A DNA stretch of 34,061 bases from Chlorobiota bacterium (GTDB lineage: Bacteria > Bacteroidota > Bacteroidia > JAADEI01): NCBI GenBank assembly GCA_013153515.1, contig JAADEI010000031.1:1-34061 (forward strand). Direction: 5' to 3'. Positions 8,009 to 18,215 of this stretch are shown one piece after another. The notes beneath the pieces are model-generated. The model saw only the letters and a program-made list of their open reading frames with translations. It made no database searches and was not told the origin of the DNA. The stretch's first letter is position 1, and each line of letters starts with the position of its first letter. The position numbers and the translations under genes are program-made.

Positions 8009-10667
8009 GCAACGTAACATCCCCTTTTTGTCTATAGGTCTTTTCCCCACATTGATAGATGAGGTGATAGACATATACGTCTGGTCTGAGCGGTCTGCCG
8101 TTGTATGTTCCGTCCCAACCTTCTAAGGTTCTCATTGTTGGCAGTCCCAGTGGTTGGTTTCTTAGTTCATATAGGAGGTTGCCCCATCGGTCGTAGATTT
8201 TAAAGAGTTTCAAAAAGGATTCGGCTGCTGAATAGACATAAAGTATGTCGTTTACGCCGTCGCCGTTGGGCGTGAATGCTGTCGGGACAAACACTGTTCC
8301 TGAGTCGCATTCGGGAATTTGGATAACTTTAATCCAGACCGTATCACTGCGGATACACATGTTTTCGCTGTAGGAGATGTAAACAACAGGGAATGTGTCG
8401 GGTTGGTCGTAGGTGAAGACCAGTGTTGAGTATGAAATGTCAGAGATAGGGAGCAGGTCTGGATATTGCCATTCGTAGGTGAACAGTTCAGGGCTAACTT
8501 CGGCTGTTAGGTATGCCGTCCCGCCAGTGAAAATAGAGGTATCTGAATGCAGTGTTACTGCTATTCCCGTGTCAACAAAAACTTTAATGTTGTCTGTCCA
8601 CTGGCAGCCGTATTGATTAGTTGTTGTGAGCGAAAGATTTAGGGTGGTTTGTGCAGTGTTTTCGTGCAGGACAGTGACTGTTGGGCATGTGTCGCAACTG
8701 ACCAATTGAGACGGTTCCCATTTCCATCGGACAATATCTGGCTGTGAAGCATCAAGAGTTAACTGGTCGTAGTAGCAAATTGTATGGTTCGGAAGGTCTA
8801 TTTCAGGCAGTGGCAGGACATTAATCGTTATTGTGTCGTAGTTATAGCATTTGTTAGCGTCAGTAACTTTCAATATGTAGGTCGTTGTATCGTAAGGGAA
8901 TGCGTATGTAGTGGAACACACGGGACAACTGAGGAAAGAGAAGGGCTTCCATCTGTATTGGTAGGGTTGGGTGCCGTGCACGGAAAAGATTGGTTCCAGA
9001 AGAACAGAATCGTATTTGCAAATGGAGGTGTCGGAAGCGATTGAGAACACGGGTCGTTGCCATACAGTCACATCAATGGAATCATAAGATATGCATCCTG
9101 CGGAGTTCTCTGCCCTGACTATGTATGTTCCAGAATGTTCAGGCAAGGCTGGATTGAAATATATGTGTGATGAATCAACAGTGGTTCCATCTGGTAAATA
9201 CCAAGTGTGTTGGTAATTCCCATTTTCGCCAATGATGAGGAAACTATCCTTGCAGACAGGAGCATTAGTCCACGGATTCAATTCAGGAGTGGGATGGACG
9301 ATTATCTGTTCCTTTGAGGAGTCCTTGCAACCTTTTGTGGAGGTAACTATCAATTTGATAGGATATGTCCCTGCTGAATCATAATTATGTGATACCGTAG
9401 TTGTGTTATTCACTATTGTTCCGTCGCCTAAGTCCCATGATAGCGAAAGAGGTGTGTTATCCCAAGGGTCAAAGGAAGTGCTTATGAATTGTGCTGTGTC
9501 ATACACGCAAATTGACGTGTCGCCTTGGAACTGAGCCACTGGTGGTGGATAAACCATTGCTGTTGTATATGCCGTATCAACACATCCAAGTGTGTCCCAT
9601 GCCACAACCATCACGTCATAAATCCCTGAATCTGGATATTGGTAATAAGCCACTGCGGAAGACGTAGCTATTGAATCGCCGTTGCCTACATACCACGTGT
9701 ATTGGTCTATCACATTGCCATTGAGAATGCTTGCTGATAGAGTTGTCTGGTCGCCAAGGCATACGGAGTCGGCACGGGCATCTATCTGCGGCGGGTCAAA
9801 TCCAATGGGTATCGTGATTGTTTTGACTGTTTGTGAGTTCCCGCATGAGTTGGGCAGTGCGAACCGAACAGTGTAGGTGCCTTGTTGCGTTAAGGTCTCA
9901 CATTGGTTTGTTGAAATGAGGTTGTTTGAAGGGTCATACCACTCATACCAAGCCATGTCTGGCGGAGCACATGCGTTGTAAGGAGGCTGCGTGCAGGGAT
10001 ATATATCCACGCCAAAATCTGTGTTTACGCACTCAAGGTCAAAATATGCATAAGCCCAGTCAACGTCATAGATACACCATCTAACTTCCGCTTCAAAAGT
10101 TAAAGTTTGTCCTATATAAGGCGTCAAGTCAAGCCAGATGGTTGTCCAAGGCACATAGGTAACGTTATAGCAACATTCAGTGCCACAGTTGCGATATGTT
10201 CCAGGTGTGGTATAATACGGAGCATTAGGGATTCCTGCGAATCCTGAACCACCTTCATAATAGACAGTATATCGGGGGCAAGCCAGTTCATTGCCACTGG
10301 GATCATAAAACTTAATAAACACTTTTGCTGCTTGAGAAACGTTGTGGGGATAGTTAAGAACAACCATAGCCATGTTAAGTTTAAGTACTGCATTAGCGGG
10401 GGTTACTTGAATGGAACGCCATATTCGCCCCCTAAGAGCACTGCCACATCTGTCCGTAGCCACCTTAACAGAGTGATTGCCAATTGCCTGAGGGAACCCA
10501 CCGTATGGGTCCACGGTGCCGGCATTGGTTATTTGCACGTCCCCTATGGAGAACCACCCATCAAGAGTGCCCTGCTCAAAATCAATGTTATAGCAGGGGT
10601 CTGGGTTCTGTGCAAAAGATAATACCCTTGCTATCAGGAGCCCTATGTGAACAATCCCCTTCCTCAT
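8001..10667 (-). CDS. PKD-repeat surface protein with T9SS type B (gliding-associated) C-terminal domain
   Basis: 888 aa. Signal peptide MRKGIVHIGLLIARVLSFAQ. Residues about 25-210 form a cysteine-containing jelly-roll-like N-terminal domain (NIDFEQGTLDGWF ... WTTIWLDLTPYIGQTLTFEAEVRW), similar in outline to carbohydrate-binding modules. A chain of PKD and Ig-like domains follows; the clearest PKD is SLSWDLGDGTIVNN...HNYDSAGTYPIKL near residues 395-425. The last 100 residues are the CHU_C / gliding motility-associated domain: VPTAFTPNGDGVNDILYVY ... FKIYDRWGNLLYE ... GWDGTYNGRPLRPDVYVYHL. This is a T9SS type B sorting signal. The expected location is the cell surface, as adhesin or glycan-binding protein. 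The stop overlaps the convergent 7511 gene by 8 bases. A strong Bacteroidota promoter candidate lies a few bases upstream of the ATG. Confidence 0.9.
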   Translation of the reverse strand: MRKGIVHIGLLIARVLSFAQNPDPCYNIDFEQGTLDGWFSIGDVQITNAGTVDPYGGFPQAIGNHSVKVATDRCGSALRGRIWRSIQVTPANAVLKLNMAMVVLNYPHNVSQAAKVFIKFYDPSGNELACPRYTVYYEGGSGFAGIPNAPYYTTPGTYRNCGTECCYNVTYVPWTTIWLDLTPYIGQTLTFEAEVRWCIYDVDWAYAYFDLECVNTDFGVDIYPCTQPPYNACAPPDMAWYEWYDPSNNLISTNQCETLTQQGTYTVRFALPNSCGNSQTVKTITIPIGFDPPQIDARADSVCLGDQTTLSASILNGNVIDQYTWYVGNGDSIATSSAVAYYQYPDSGIYDVMVVAWDTLGCVDTAYTTAMVYPPPVAQFQGDTSICVYDTAQFISTSFDPWDNTPLSLSWDLGDGTIVNNTTTVSHNYDSAGTYPIKLIVTSTKGCKDSSKEQIIVHPTPELNPWTNAPVCKDSFLIIGENGNYQHTWYLPDGTTVDSSHIYFNPALPEHSGTYIVRAENSAGCISYDSIDVTVWQRPVFSIASDTSICKYDSVLLEPIFSVHGTQPYQYRWKPFSFLSCPVCSTTYAFPYDTTTYILKVTDANKCYNYDTITINVLPLPEIDLPNHTICYYDQLTLDASQPDIVRWKWEPSQLVSCDTCPTVTVLHENTAQTTLNLSLTTTNQYGCQWTDNIKVFVDTGIAVTLHSDTSIFTGGTAYLTAEVSPELFTYEWQYPDLLPISDISYSTLVFTYDQPDTFPVVYISYSENMCIRSDTVWIKVIQIPECDSGTVFVPTAFTPNGDGVNDILYVYSAAESFLKLFKIYDRWGNLLYELRNQPLGLPTMRTLEGWDGTYNGRPLRPDVYVYHLIYQCGEKTYRQKGDVTLLR

Positions 10668-11078
10668 GCCCTTATTGCAAATATAGGAAATTTCTTGTTA
10701 TGCTTAAAGAGGCTTTTGTATGCTTCAACACTTTGTCCATTGGTAATTGTAATTTATTTACCTTTCACTGCATGTGCATTACTATAAATGCATTGCTTAG
10801 GAAAGATACGTCCATAGCCGGTAGATTAACAATGGTATTTTTACATTTGCCTACAACCATGAGATTTCTCCGGAATTATGTGGCTGTTCAGGTTTGCCTT
10901 TGTGGTATAGAATCATAACAAAGAAAATGTTTCGCCAATAAGGATTAACCATTTCATTTGGCATAATTTAATGGGCTTGTCTATCCTATAAAATATTGAC
11001 ATTGATTTGTTTTTATGATAAATTCTTGTTTTATATTTTTTTGAGTTCAACTCTGTAAATTGTGAATTTTTAACTCTT
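10668..11078. other. 411-base intergenic region between two convergently read units
   Basis: AT-rich spacer between the start of the PKD gene (minus strand, 10667) and the end of the 939-aa gene (minus strand, 11079). Besides the promoter box at 10678-10708 it holds an imperfect dyad TGCATT/AATGCA with a 6-base spacer (10775-10792). It also holds a plus-strand TACATTTG box at 10842-10849, followed ten bases later by a 19-codon ORF (10859-10918, MRFLRNYVAVQVC...). That tiny ORF has no recognisable product. The 11000-11078 part is a run of T-rich sequence with no convincing hairpin terminator for the upstream gene. No tRNA or structured RNA was recognised. Confidence 0.4.
10678..10708 (-). promoter_or_regulatory. 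Bacteroidota-type promoter for the PKD surface protein gene
   Basis: On the minus strand a perfect -7 box TATATTTG (plus coordinates 10678-10685) is preceded, after a 19-base spacer, by TTTA (10705-10708), one base off the -33 consensus TTTG. The known Bacteroidota consensus is TTTG-N17-23-TANNTTTG. Transcription would begin only a few bases before the ATG at 10667, giving a nearly leaderless mRNA, if the ATG is correct. Confidence 0.6.
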
Positions 11079-13898
11079 TTATGGACAAATCTTAAGCAAT
11101 GTCCCGCCTGTTGCGGTGCTAAGCGAAATGTTTCCGCTACTACCGAAATTGGACACTGATGGTGAATAGTTTGCTATAGATGTCCAGTTGGTTGCTGTTC
11201 CCACTGTGGTTACTTGGCAACCTGTTGAACATGACAGTGTTCCGTCGGGACGAAGCTTTACTACGTACATATTAGGGGTTCCTGAACCGAATGAGTTGGT
11301 CATCCCTACGATGGTTATGTAATTACCTGTGAAGGTCGTTACTCTATGTGTCCAGTCAGTGGCACTGCTGCCGATAGCCCTGCCCCATAGATAATTACCT
11401 GCTGTGTCCAGTTTGAACACCCATCCATCTCTGGACCCCGCCCCTGCTGACTCTGTCCCGCCAGTGATGACTATTCCATCGTCGCTTGTGTATGCCACGT
11501 CTTCGGCAAAGTCAAATCCACCGCCAACATATACCCTGCGTGCCCAAATCAAATTACCCCCTGGATCAATCCTGTAAACAATAGCATCTCCGCCGTTGAC
11601 ACCATACGCCGTGGCTTCCACCACCACAGACCCATCTGGCAATGCAACCAGACCAATTGAGTTGTCGTCCGTGCCGCTTCCCAATGCTTTAGCCCACCTC
11701 AGATTGCCAAGAGTGTCAAAGTTTAGCAACAAGCCATCTTGATTGCCCAAAGGACCGTTTCTGACAAGCCCCGCAATATATATATTGTTTCCATGCACTG
11801 CCACGTCATACAATTGAATCAACTGCCCCCCAGCAATTGTCTTGCCCCATATCAAATTGCCTGAAGCATCAAGCATTCCAACAATGCCCCTGTCCCATCC
11901 ACCAGTGCTGTTCCCATATCTGTAGCCAGAATAGACTATCTTTCCACTGGGCATGACCGCTAAGCCCCGTATTACTTCCGTTTCCTCAGATACGAACCGG
12001 CCAACTCGTTTAATCCATTGTGTGTTCAAGTTAGCATCCAGTTTGATGACAATCGCATCGTAATAGGGCCAAGAACCTGTTTCCCCACCTATTAAATATC
12101 CACCATCTGGAGCTTGCACTATGGTATATCCATAGTCCTGCTGTGTCCCCCTATATCGCCTTGTTAATAATAGGCTGTTGCCATCGGATGAAATCCTTGC
12201 CAGAAAAACGTCTTGGTTACCGCCTCCTGACGCACCACCATATTCCCCCGCGACAATCAAGTCGCCATTAGGGGCTTCTACAACACCCCATAAATCATCA
12301 ACTGTATATGGACCAACAATAGCCAAGCAGAAACTGTGGCAAATGTCTGAACGCACAAACAAGGAATCCTGTCCTATGGCACAACCGTCTGTAACAGTAA
12401 CTTTTATGTAACCATCTGTAGCGTCTGGAATTAGCGTTATTGAGTCGCCACCGATAGTAACGACCGTCCACGATGGTGGATATTGCCATGTCCAGGAGGT
12501 GGCACCGCCAGGGTTGAGGTGCCAAGTGGCTGGCTGTCCAGAGCATAGTTTCGTAGGACCTGAAATTGTTGGGTTTAAGATTATATTCTGGACATTGACA
12601 GTATGCTGTATAGAATCGCATCCACAGGGATTGCACGCTTTCACCCAGAAAGTTCCTGAAGCACCTGCATTAGGAGGAATAACAATTATGGAATCTGCGG
12701 TTGTGCTACCGAGAGCAGTCCATGATGATGGAACGGTCCATTGCCAAGAGGTAACACCACCATCTGCAGAAGCATGAATGATAACCGTGTCTATTGGACA
12801 CACTGGGTTAGGGGGACTCTGCGTGGTTGTTATACTGAATGGTTGCGTCTGTCCTGTTATTAAAACGCTATCATAAGGCGAACATCCACACCAAATGCAT
12901 TCCTTGACCTTGAAACGGGAAGTGTCAGCACTGACAATTATAAACAAAGAATCTTTTGTTTGACCGAAATAATAGTTCCAGCCAGTTGGAATAATCCATT
13001 CGTATTTATGCGATTGGGAGCAACCGTGAGCGACGATGGAGACCGTGTCGCCAATGCATGTCCACACTGGAACAGTGAAGTTTATCCCGCAAGCAGGAAT
13101 AAGACAGTTCGGACAAGACAGAATCATCCACCTGTTCCTAACAGAGTCAAAAATTTCAAGACAGAGACTGTCTGTTTCAACAATGATTAATCCGTGTGCT
13201 GGTGACGGAATGACTTGACGCTGGGCAATTGTTAGGCGAGGGAAAAGCACGCCCCGACCGGAATCTATCACTTGCAAAATTGCGGATGGATGTGGAACGT
13301 TCATTCCAATACCTATTCCCGCTGTGTCTGGATTAGTTCCTGAAGGTGGTTGTATACAAGGAGTTACGCAACGTTTTTGGGTAAAAAGTGTTACCCATTT
13401 AGCTCCGTCAAAAATTTCCACTTTAAGAGTATCGCTTCTGGCAATGATGAGATATGGTGCTGGGGAAACAATTGAGCTCCGTTGGGCATAGGAAAGCATC
13501 GGCAATAGAATGCCTTTCGTAGTGATTTCAAGATGAAGCCGTGCTGAATGATGGATATTCCTTATTCCGACGGCAATGCCTTCAGGTGGTTGCGTTCCAG
13601 AGGGTTGAGGAGTGCAGGGTGGAGCGCACCCGAAGGTGTCGGCTACCACAACCCATCGCTTGGACACAGAATCAAACATTTCTATTGTAAAACTGTCTAT
13701 GTTAACTATAAGGAGTCCGTGGGCTGGAGAGGGAATGTTATCTCTTTGCGAAACGGTCAATCTGGGCAAAAGGATACCACGTTTGGTATCGTGAACTTCC
13801 AACCGAGCAGTGGGGTCAGGCGTAGAAGTGCCAATGCCTACACGTTGCCCATAAACAATGCTTACCCCTAAGAGAAAGCAAAGAGCCAATGCCCGCAT
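11079..13898 (-). CDS. Large exported repeat protein: triple 'GIGT' head, Cys-rich PKD-like repeats, propeller, Cys-Pro terminus
   Basis: 939 aa. Signal peptide MRALALCFLLGVSIVYGQ. Residues about 20-275 are three tandem copies of an approximately 85-aa head unit: VGIGTSTPDPTARLEV...RGILLPRLT..QRDNI.SPAHGLLIVN, then E.FDS...W, then a Cys pair. About 275-530 hold three PKD-like (PKD_6 style) units with patterns such as TSWQWTVPSSW and a closing CIWCGC or CNPCGC. About 535-885 are propeller-type repeats (GGYLIGGETGS..YDAIVIKLDANLNTQWIK). The protein ends with CSTGC ... GGTLLKICP, a CxxC...CP module shared with other proteins here. No classical T9SS sorting domain is visible, so the export route beyond Sec is open. 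It lies downstream of the 540-aa gene on the same strand, 152 bases away, mirroring the 27100-32805 cluster. A 7/8 promoter box (TATATTTC, 13970-13977) lies upstream. Confidence 0.85.
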   Translation of the reverse strand: MRALALCFLLGVSIVYGQRVGIGTSTPDPTARLEVHDTKRGILLPRLTVSQRDNIPSPAHGLLIVNIDSFTIEMFDSVSKRWVVVADTFGCAPPCTPQPSGTQPPEGIAVGIRNIHHSARLHLEITTKGILLPMLSYAQRSSIVSPAPYLIIARSDTLKVEIFDGAKWVTLFTQKRCVTPCIQPPSGTNPDTAGIGIGMNVPHPSAILQVIDSGRGVLFPRLTIAQRQVIPSPAHGLIIVETDSLCLEIFDSVRNRWMILSCPNCLIPACGINFTVPVWTCIGDTVSIVAHGCSQSHKYEWIIPTGWNYYFGQTKDSLFIIVSADTSRFKVKECIWCGCSPYDSVLITGQTQPFSITTTQSPPNPVCPIDTVIIHASADGGVTSWQWTVPSSWTALGSTTADSIIVIPPNAGASGTFWVKACNPCGCDSIQHTVNVQNIILNPTISGPTKLCSGQPATWHLNPGGATSWTWQYPPSWTVVTIGGDSITLIPDATDGYIKVTVTDGCAIGQDSLFVRSDICHSFCLAIVGPYTVDDLWGVVEAPNGDLIVAGEYGGASGGGNQDVFLARISSDGNSLLLTRRYRGTQQDYGYTIVQAPDGGYLIGGETGSWPYYDAIVIKLDANLNTQWIKRVGRFVSEETEVIRGLAVMPSGKIVYSGYRYGNSTGGWDRGIVGMLDASGNLIWGKTIAGGQLIQLYDVAVHGNNIYIAGLVRNGPLGNQDGLLLNFDTLGNLRWAKALGSGTDDNSIGLVALPDGSVVVEATAYGVNGGDAIVYRIDPGGNLIWARRVYVGGGFDFAEDVAYTSDDGIVITGGTESAGAGSRDGWVFKLDTAGNYLWGRAIGSSATDWTHRVTTFTGNYITIVGMTNSFGSGTPNMYVVKLRPDGTLSCSTGCQVTTVGTATNWTSIANYSPSVSNFGSSGNISLSTATGGTLLKICP
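13110..13841 (-). repeat. Three tandem coding repeats of the 'GIGT...RGILLPRLT' head domain
   Basis: Within the 939-aa protein, three consecutive units of about 85 residues each carry G(I/V)GI...P.PSA.L.V.D..RG(I/V)L(L/F)P.L...QR..I.SPA..LII...S...E.FD....W, then a Cys pair. Single copies start the 205-aa and 1124-aa proteins at 28862 and 29434. The middle copy is the most diverged (AVGIRNIHHSARLHLE). Boundaries are approximate. Confidence 0.75.
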
Positions 13899-14050
13899 TA
13901 ATGGAATTTTGTTGTGAACTTACGTAGATATTTAATCCCTATCGTTATAAAATCAGGTAAGTTTTATGTGAAATATAATAAAAATCTTGAACCCGGTTTG
14001 ATATAAATCCTTTGATGGCATTGCTCATAATAATATATAATTCACCAAAC

Positions 14051-15673
14051 TTAATGTTTTTGGGTAAAGCGTTGTTTTATGTTTTCCAAGGGCAAAAGCC
14101 AAACTGTTGCTCTTAAATTAGTTAGCTTAATTGTAGATGTAATTTTTGATTCTAATTCGGATGCTTTGAAGGGGGATTCCCAATTTCCTACAACCTTTTC
14201 AACCGAAACACCTTGTTGAAGGGCATATAGCATCGGCAAAAGCAGAACAGTTTTTTCAAGCCGTAACATAATTGGGTCTTCACGGTAAATCTCTATCAGT
14301 TTCTTGATGTATTCTTCTCTTTTCTTCGGAGTGCTGATGTTCCAATAATTGGTTAATTTCATTAATAAGTTGGGTAATTTGACGTTTAGTTTATGTCTGC
14401 GAGCCCACTGATAAAACAGATTTGCAAAGTTATATGCACTATTGAAAGCGCTGTTTTTAAGATAAAACACAATGTTGGCTATATAATAAACCTTTCCGTA
14501 CCACAGGTTGCTTCGTTGCAATTCCCTTAGTTTCTCGATGGTTCGCTTAAATAGATGCTCGTCGTTGTTGATTATTGAGATGTTCAAATCGCCTATAAGC
14601 ATGGCAATGAATGGAACAAATTTGAGTTTACTGGATGTCTCACTATCTAATAAATTCTTCACATACAATGCCTTGCCTGTAAACCCATGCAGAACATACC
14701 ATCGGTATAGTGTGGGATAAAGAACAATTTGATAATCAATGGGCAAATCGTCTTTAATCTCTTTCCATAGTTCAGTAGGAATCTTTTCAAACTCTAAAAT
14801 ATGTTTTTTATTAACATTATGTGCAACTAAATAGCCTGATTGAGCAAACATAACGCCCAAGAAGTTTAGTAGTATAGCGAAGTGGCGTCGGGGAAATCGC
14901 TCTCTTAAGACAATGGATTCGTTTAGTAGTTCCAGAACCACTGACACATATTTATTTATTGATTCTTGAAGATTAAGTTTTTGCAATATGCTGCTTAGAA
15001 TGTAGTAAAACGATAATAAATGGTAATTGTATGTTCCATTAGGCATTTTAAGAAGGTTTATTTTTTGTAGTGCTATGTCAAGAAGATTTGCTAATTCGCT
15101 TAATAATTCTTTTTCATGTATTGACATAGGCAATTTTGTGTGTGCATTATTTCCCAACCAAGCGGAAAATAGTTCAAGGTCAATGGCTTGCGTCATTGAA
15201 TTCAAGACATCTAAGGGAATGGCAGTTCCTTCAATGTATGTTTCAAATTCTGCACTAATGATACGCCACACAGAATCTTCAAAGAACCACTTATTTGAGG
15301 AGTATTTAAAATCTTTTGCCGGCTTAGGCAGGGCATGTCCAACGCCTTTGCGATTCCCAAGATATATCCATAGCATCATAAGTTTAATCTGCTCAAATGT
15401 TGAGGGGTCTGCGAAGGCATAGGACAGTAGGGCATCCATGACTATGTTCAGAGCCTGCTTGCGTAGGGACGCTAAGTAGGAATGCGAGTAGTTCTTCAAT
15501 ATTTGTTGTTCAATCTTCTGTCGCTCTTCATTATTTATAGAAGTGATAAGGTCTGTAAGGAATTTGTGTACTTCGGTGCCTTCATATTGACTGATGGCGT
15601 TAGCAATATAACGCTTTTCTTGTGTTGTAAGCAAATCAATCAGGTGCCAAAGCCTTGGGAGTCGCTTGGTCAT
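14051..15673 (-). CDS. Helical protein of unknown function, paralogue of the 27100-28695 product
   Basis: 540 aa with no signal peptide or membrane segment, so probably cytosolic. Predominantly leucine-rich amphipathic helices, suggesting a TPR-like or alpha-solenoid fold. The N-terminus (LPRLWHLIDLLTTQEKRYIANAI) and a later LRKQALNIVMDALLSYAF match the layout of the 531-aa protein at 27100 (LFLLWVSLSKGEKTFIKKRL ... LRTQLFNKIIAILGDFYF). The C-terminal part also matches: FYQWARRH ... LIEIYREDPIMLRLE ... LLPMLYAL versus FYQWVLRH ... LKQIYRENALLYNLE ... LPLIRYVY. I recall an uncharacterised Bacteroidota family with a similar 'L.KSEKRYFK' start, but could not check it. Both paralogues sit directly upstream of a head/PKD-like/propeller secreted protein gene. 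A perfect -7 box lies 27 bases upstream of the ATG. Catalytic residues are not evident. A regulatory or assembly role for the neighbour is inference. Confidence 0.7.
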   Translation of the reverse strand: MTKRLPRLWHLIDLLTTQEKRYIANAISQYEGTEVHKFLTDLITSINNEERQKIEQQILKNYSHSYLASLRKQALNIVMDALLSYAFADPSTFEQIKLMMLWIYLGNRKGVGHALPKPAKDFKYSSNKWFFEDSVWRIISAEFETYIEGTAIPLDVLNSMTQAIDLELFSAWLGNNAHTKLPMSIHEKELLSELANLLDIALQKINLLKMPNGTYNYHLLSFYYILSSILQKLNLQESINKYVSVVLELLNESIVLRERFPRRHFAILLNFLGVMFAQSGYLVAHNVNKKHILEFEKIPTELWKEIKDDLPIDYQIVLYPTLYRWYVLHGFTGKALYVKNLLDSETSSKLKFVPFIAMLIGDLNISIINNDEHLFKRTIEKLRELQRSNLWYGKVYYIANIVFYLKNSAFNSAYNFANLFYQWARRHKLNVKLPNLLMKLTNYWNISTPKKREEYIKKLIEIYREDPIMLRLEKTVLLLPMLYALQQGVSVEKVVGNWESPFKASELESKITSTIKLTNLRATVWLLPLENIKQRFTQKH

Positions 15674-15699
15674 CTGCTTGTGGGCATTATTGTTTTCTA

Positions 15700-15707
15700 C
15701 AAATATA
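15700..15707 (-). promoter_or_regulatory. -7 promoter box TATATTTG for the 540-aa gene
   Basis: A perfect TANNTTTG match on the minus strand, 26 bases between box and ATG. No good TTTG -33 element is seen at the expected spacing, so this rests on the -7 box alone. It implies the 540-aa gene (and perhaps the 939-aa gene after it) can be transcribed separately from gap-pgk. Confidence 0.5.
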
Positions 15708-15856
15708 CATTACGGTCCTTACAGTCCTTTGCTAAGTGGGGAAATAAGGGGAAATGAAAAAACGAAATAGTCAATGGTGTGTGTCGGAACATTTATCCCA
15801 AATAATGCAAGTTACAAAGTTATTTTTCAGGTTTTTACCTTATATCAGTTTGCTGC

Positions 15857-17050
15857 TCATTCCATATACAGTGCTTCTATTCCCGGCAGTGTTCCTGCTT
15901 CAAGGAATTTGAGCATTGCCCCTCCGCCTGTGGAGACGTGGGATACCTTGTCGGTAATGTTGAATTTGTTTGCTGCGGCAGCAGTGTCGCCACCGCCAAC
16001 CAATACGAAAGTTCCCCGTTGGTGTGCCGAGGCAAGCAGTGAGCAAATGCTTTGTGTCCCTTTAGCGAAAGGTTCCTGTTCAAAGACACCCACCGGACCG
16101 TTCCAAAATATTCTGGCTGCATTGAGTATCTCAGGTTCCCAATTGGCTATTGTCTCTGGACCGACGTCCATCGCTGCCCCTTCGGGGGGAATCTCGTTTA
16201 CTTTAACTGTTGCAGTGGTGTTGTTGGGAAGCAAAACAACGACGTCTATAGGGAGACTAATTTTAGATTCATATTCTTTAAGAAGTTGTTCTGCTATTTC
16301 TACGGCATCCTGTTCGTAGTATGACTTTCCGACGTTCAACCCCTGTGCTTTAAGGAAACAAGTTGCCATTGCCCCGCCGATGAGAACCCTGTCTGCTTCG
16401 TTTAGCAGTTTCTTCAGTAGTTTAACCTTGTCTGAGATTTTAGCCCCGCCTGTTATGACAACGTATGGTCTGGATGTTTCTTCAAGGAGTCGTCGTCCTG
16501 CCTGGATTTCTTTTAATAGTAGAGGACCGGCAAACCGCTTGTCTGGGGGGAATTTCAAGGGGAGGTGATATACCGAGGTGTGTTTCCGATGTGAGACGCC
16601 AAACGCTTCATTTACATAGAAATCTGAGAGGGATGCCCACATGTCGGCAAGGGACTCATCACCCTGTGTCTCACCGGGATAGAACCTCACATTTTCAAGC
16701 ATTATGACTGTTCTTGGTAAAGCCTCTTTGACGTATCCCCGCAGAATCTCTTTGTCTTCTGTAAAGGGAATAAAAAAGACTTCCCTCTGGATTAGTGAGG
16801 AGAGGTGTGAAGCCACCGGACGAAGGGAGAACTCTGGCTTAACCTTTCCTTTGGGGCGTCCAAGGTGAGAAAGAAGAATAACTATTGCTTCCCTTTCAAG
16901 GAGATATTCTATTGCAGGGAGGCTTTTCCTGATTCGTGTGTCGTCAGAAACCTGCCCGTCCTTCAAAGGCACGTTGAAATCAACCCTCATTATATATTTA
17001 TCCCCCCTGACAACAAAATGGTCTTGCAATGCTTTTATCTTGTCCAACAT
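15857..17050 (-). CDS. pgk: Phosphoglycerate kinase
   Basis: Cytosolic glycolytic enzyme: 1,3-bisphosphoglycerate + ADP to 3-phosphoglycerate + ATP. Family signatures in order: RVDFNVPLKDG (about 22-32, substrate loop); SHLGRPKGK (about 60-68); ENVRFYPGE (about 119-127); GGAKISDKVKLL (about 198-209, hinge and nucleotide region); FWNGPVGVFE (about 319-328); and the C-terminal glycine-rich nucleotide loop VGGGDTAAAANKF with STGGGAMLKFLEAG. The length of 397 aa is standard and the protein is complete at both ends. It starts 27 bases after the gap stop on the same strand, the common gap-pgk operon order, and is probably expressed from the gap promoter. No oddities. Confidence 0.97.
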   Translation of the reverse strand: MLDKIKALQDHFVVRGDKYIMRVDFNVPLKDGQVSDDTRIRKSLPAIEYLLEREAIVILLSHLGRPKGKVKPEFSLRPVASHLSSLIQREVFFIPFTEDKEILRGYVKEALPRTVIMLENVRFYPGETQGDESLADMWASLSDFYVNEAFGVSHRKHTSVYHLPLKFPPDKRFAGPLLLKEIQAGRRLLEETSRPYVVITGGAKISDKVKLLKKLLNEADRVLIGGAMATCFLKAQGLNVGKSYYEQDAVEIAEQLLKEYESKISLPIDVVVLLPNNTTATVKVNEIPPEGAAMDVGPETIANWEPEILNAARIFWNGPVGVFEQEPFAKGTQSICSLLASAHQRGTFVLVGGGDTAAAANKFNITDKVSHVSTGGGAMLKFLEAGTLPGIEALYME

Positions 17051-17077
17051 TTCTTTATGCCTGTTTTACGTGTCTGG

Positions 17078-18139
<1,062 letters not shown>

Positions 18140-18187
18140 TCATGGAATTACACTTGGTTGTAAAGGAATGATTATTCCGAAATTTAT

Positions 18188-18203
18188 GTTCATTTGAATG
18201 AAC
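18188..18203 (+). promoter_or_regulatory. Palindrome overlapping the ferritin -7 box (candidate operator)
   Basis: GTTCATT-TG-AATGAAC is a perfect 7-base inverted repeat with a 2-base centre. It contains TTCATTTG (18189-18196), a 7-of-8 match to the Bacteroidota -7 box, 19 bases before the preferred ferritin ATG at 18216. A regulator bound here would block transcription. Which regulator (redox, iron or other) cannot be told from the sequence. Confidence 0.5.
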
Positions 18204-18215
18204 CTTCTAAATAAA

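Noticed and set aside
10484-10918. 144-aa plus-strand ORF running into the spacer before 10918
   Set aside because: Its first half is antisense to the start of the PKD gene and the translation is not protein-like; only the last 19 codons follow a promoter-like box, noted separately.
11040-11078. GAGTT/AACTC dyads after the 939-aa gene as a terminator
   Set aside because: The close pair has a one-base loop, and the adjacent T-run is on the wrong side for a minus-strand terminator.
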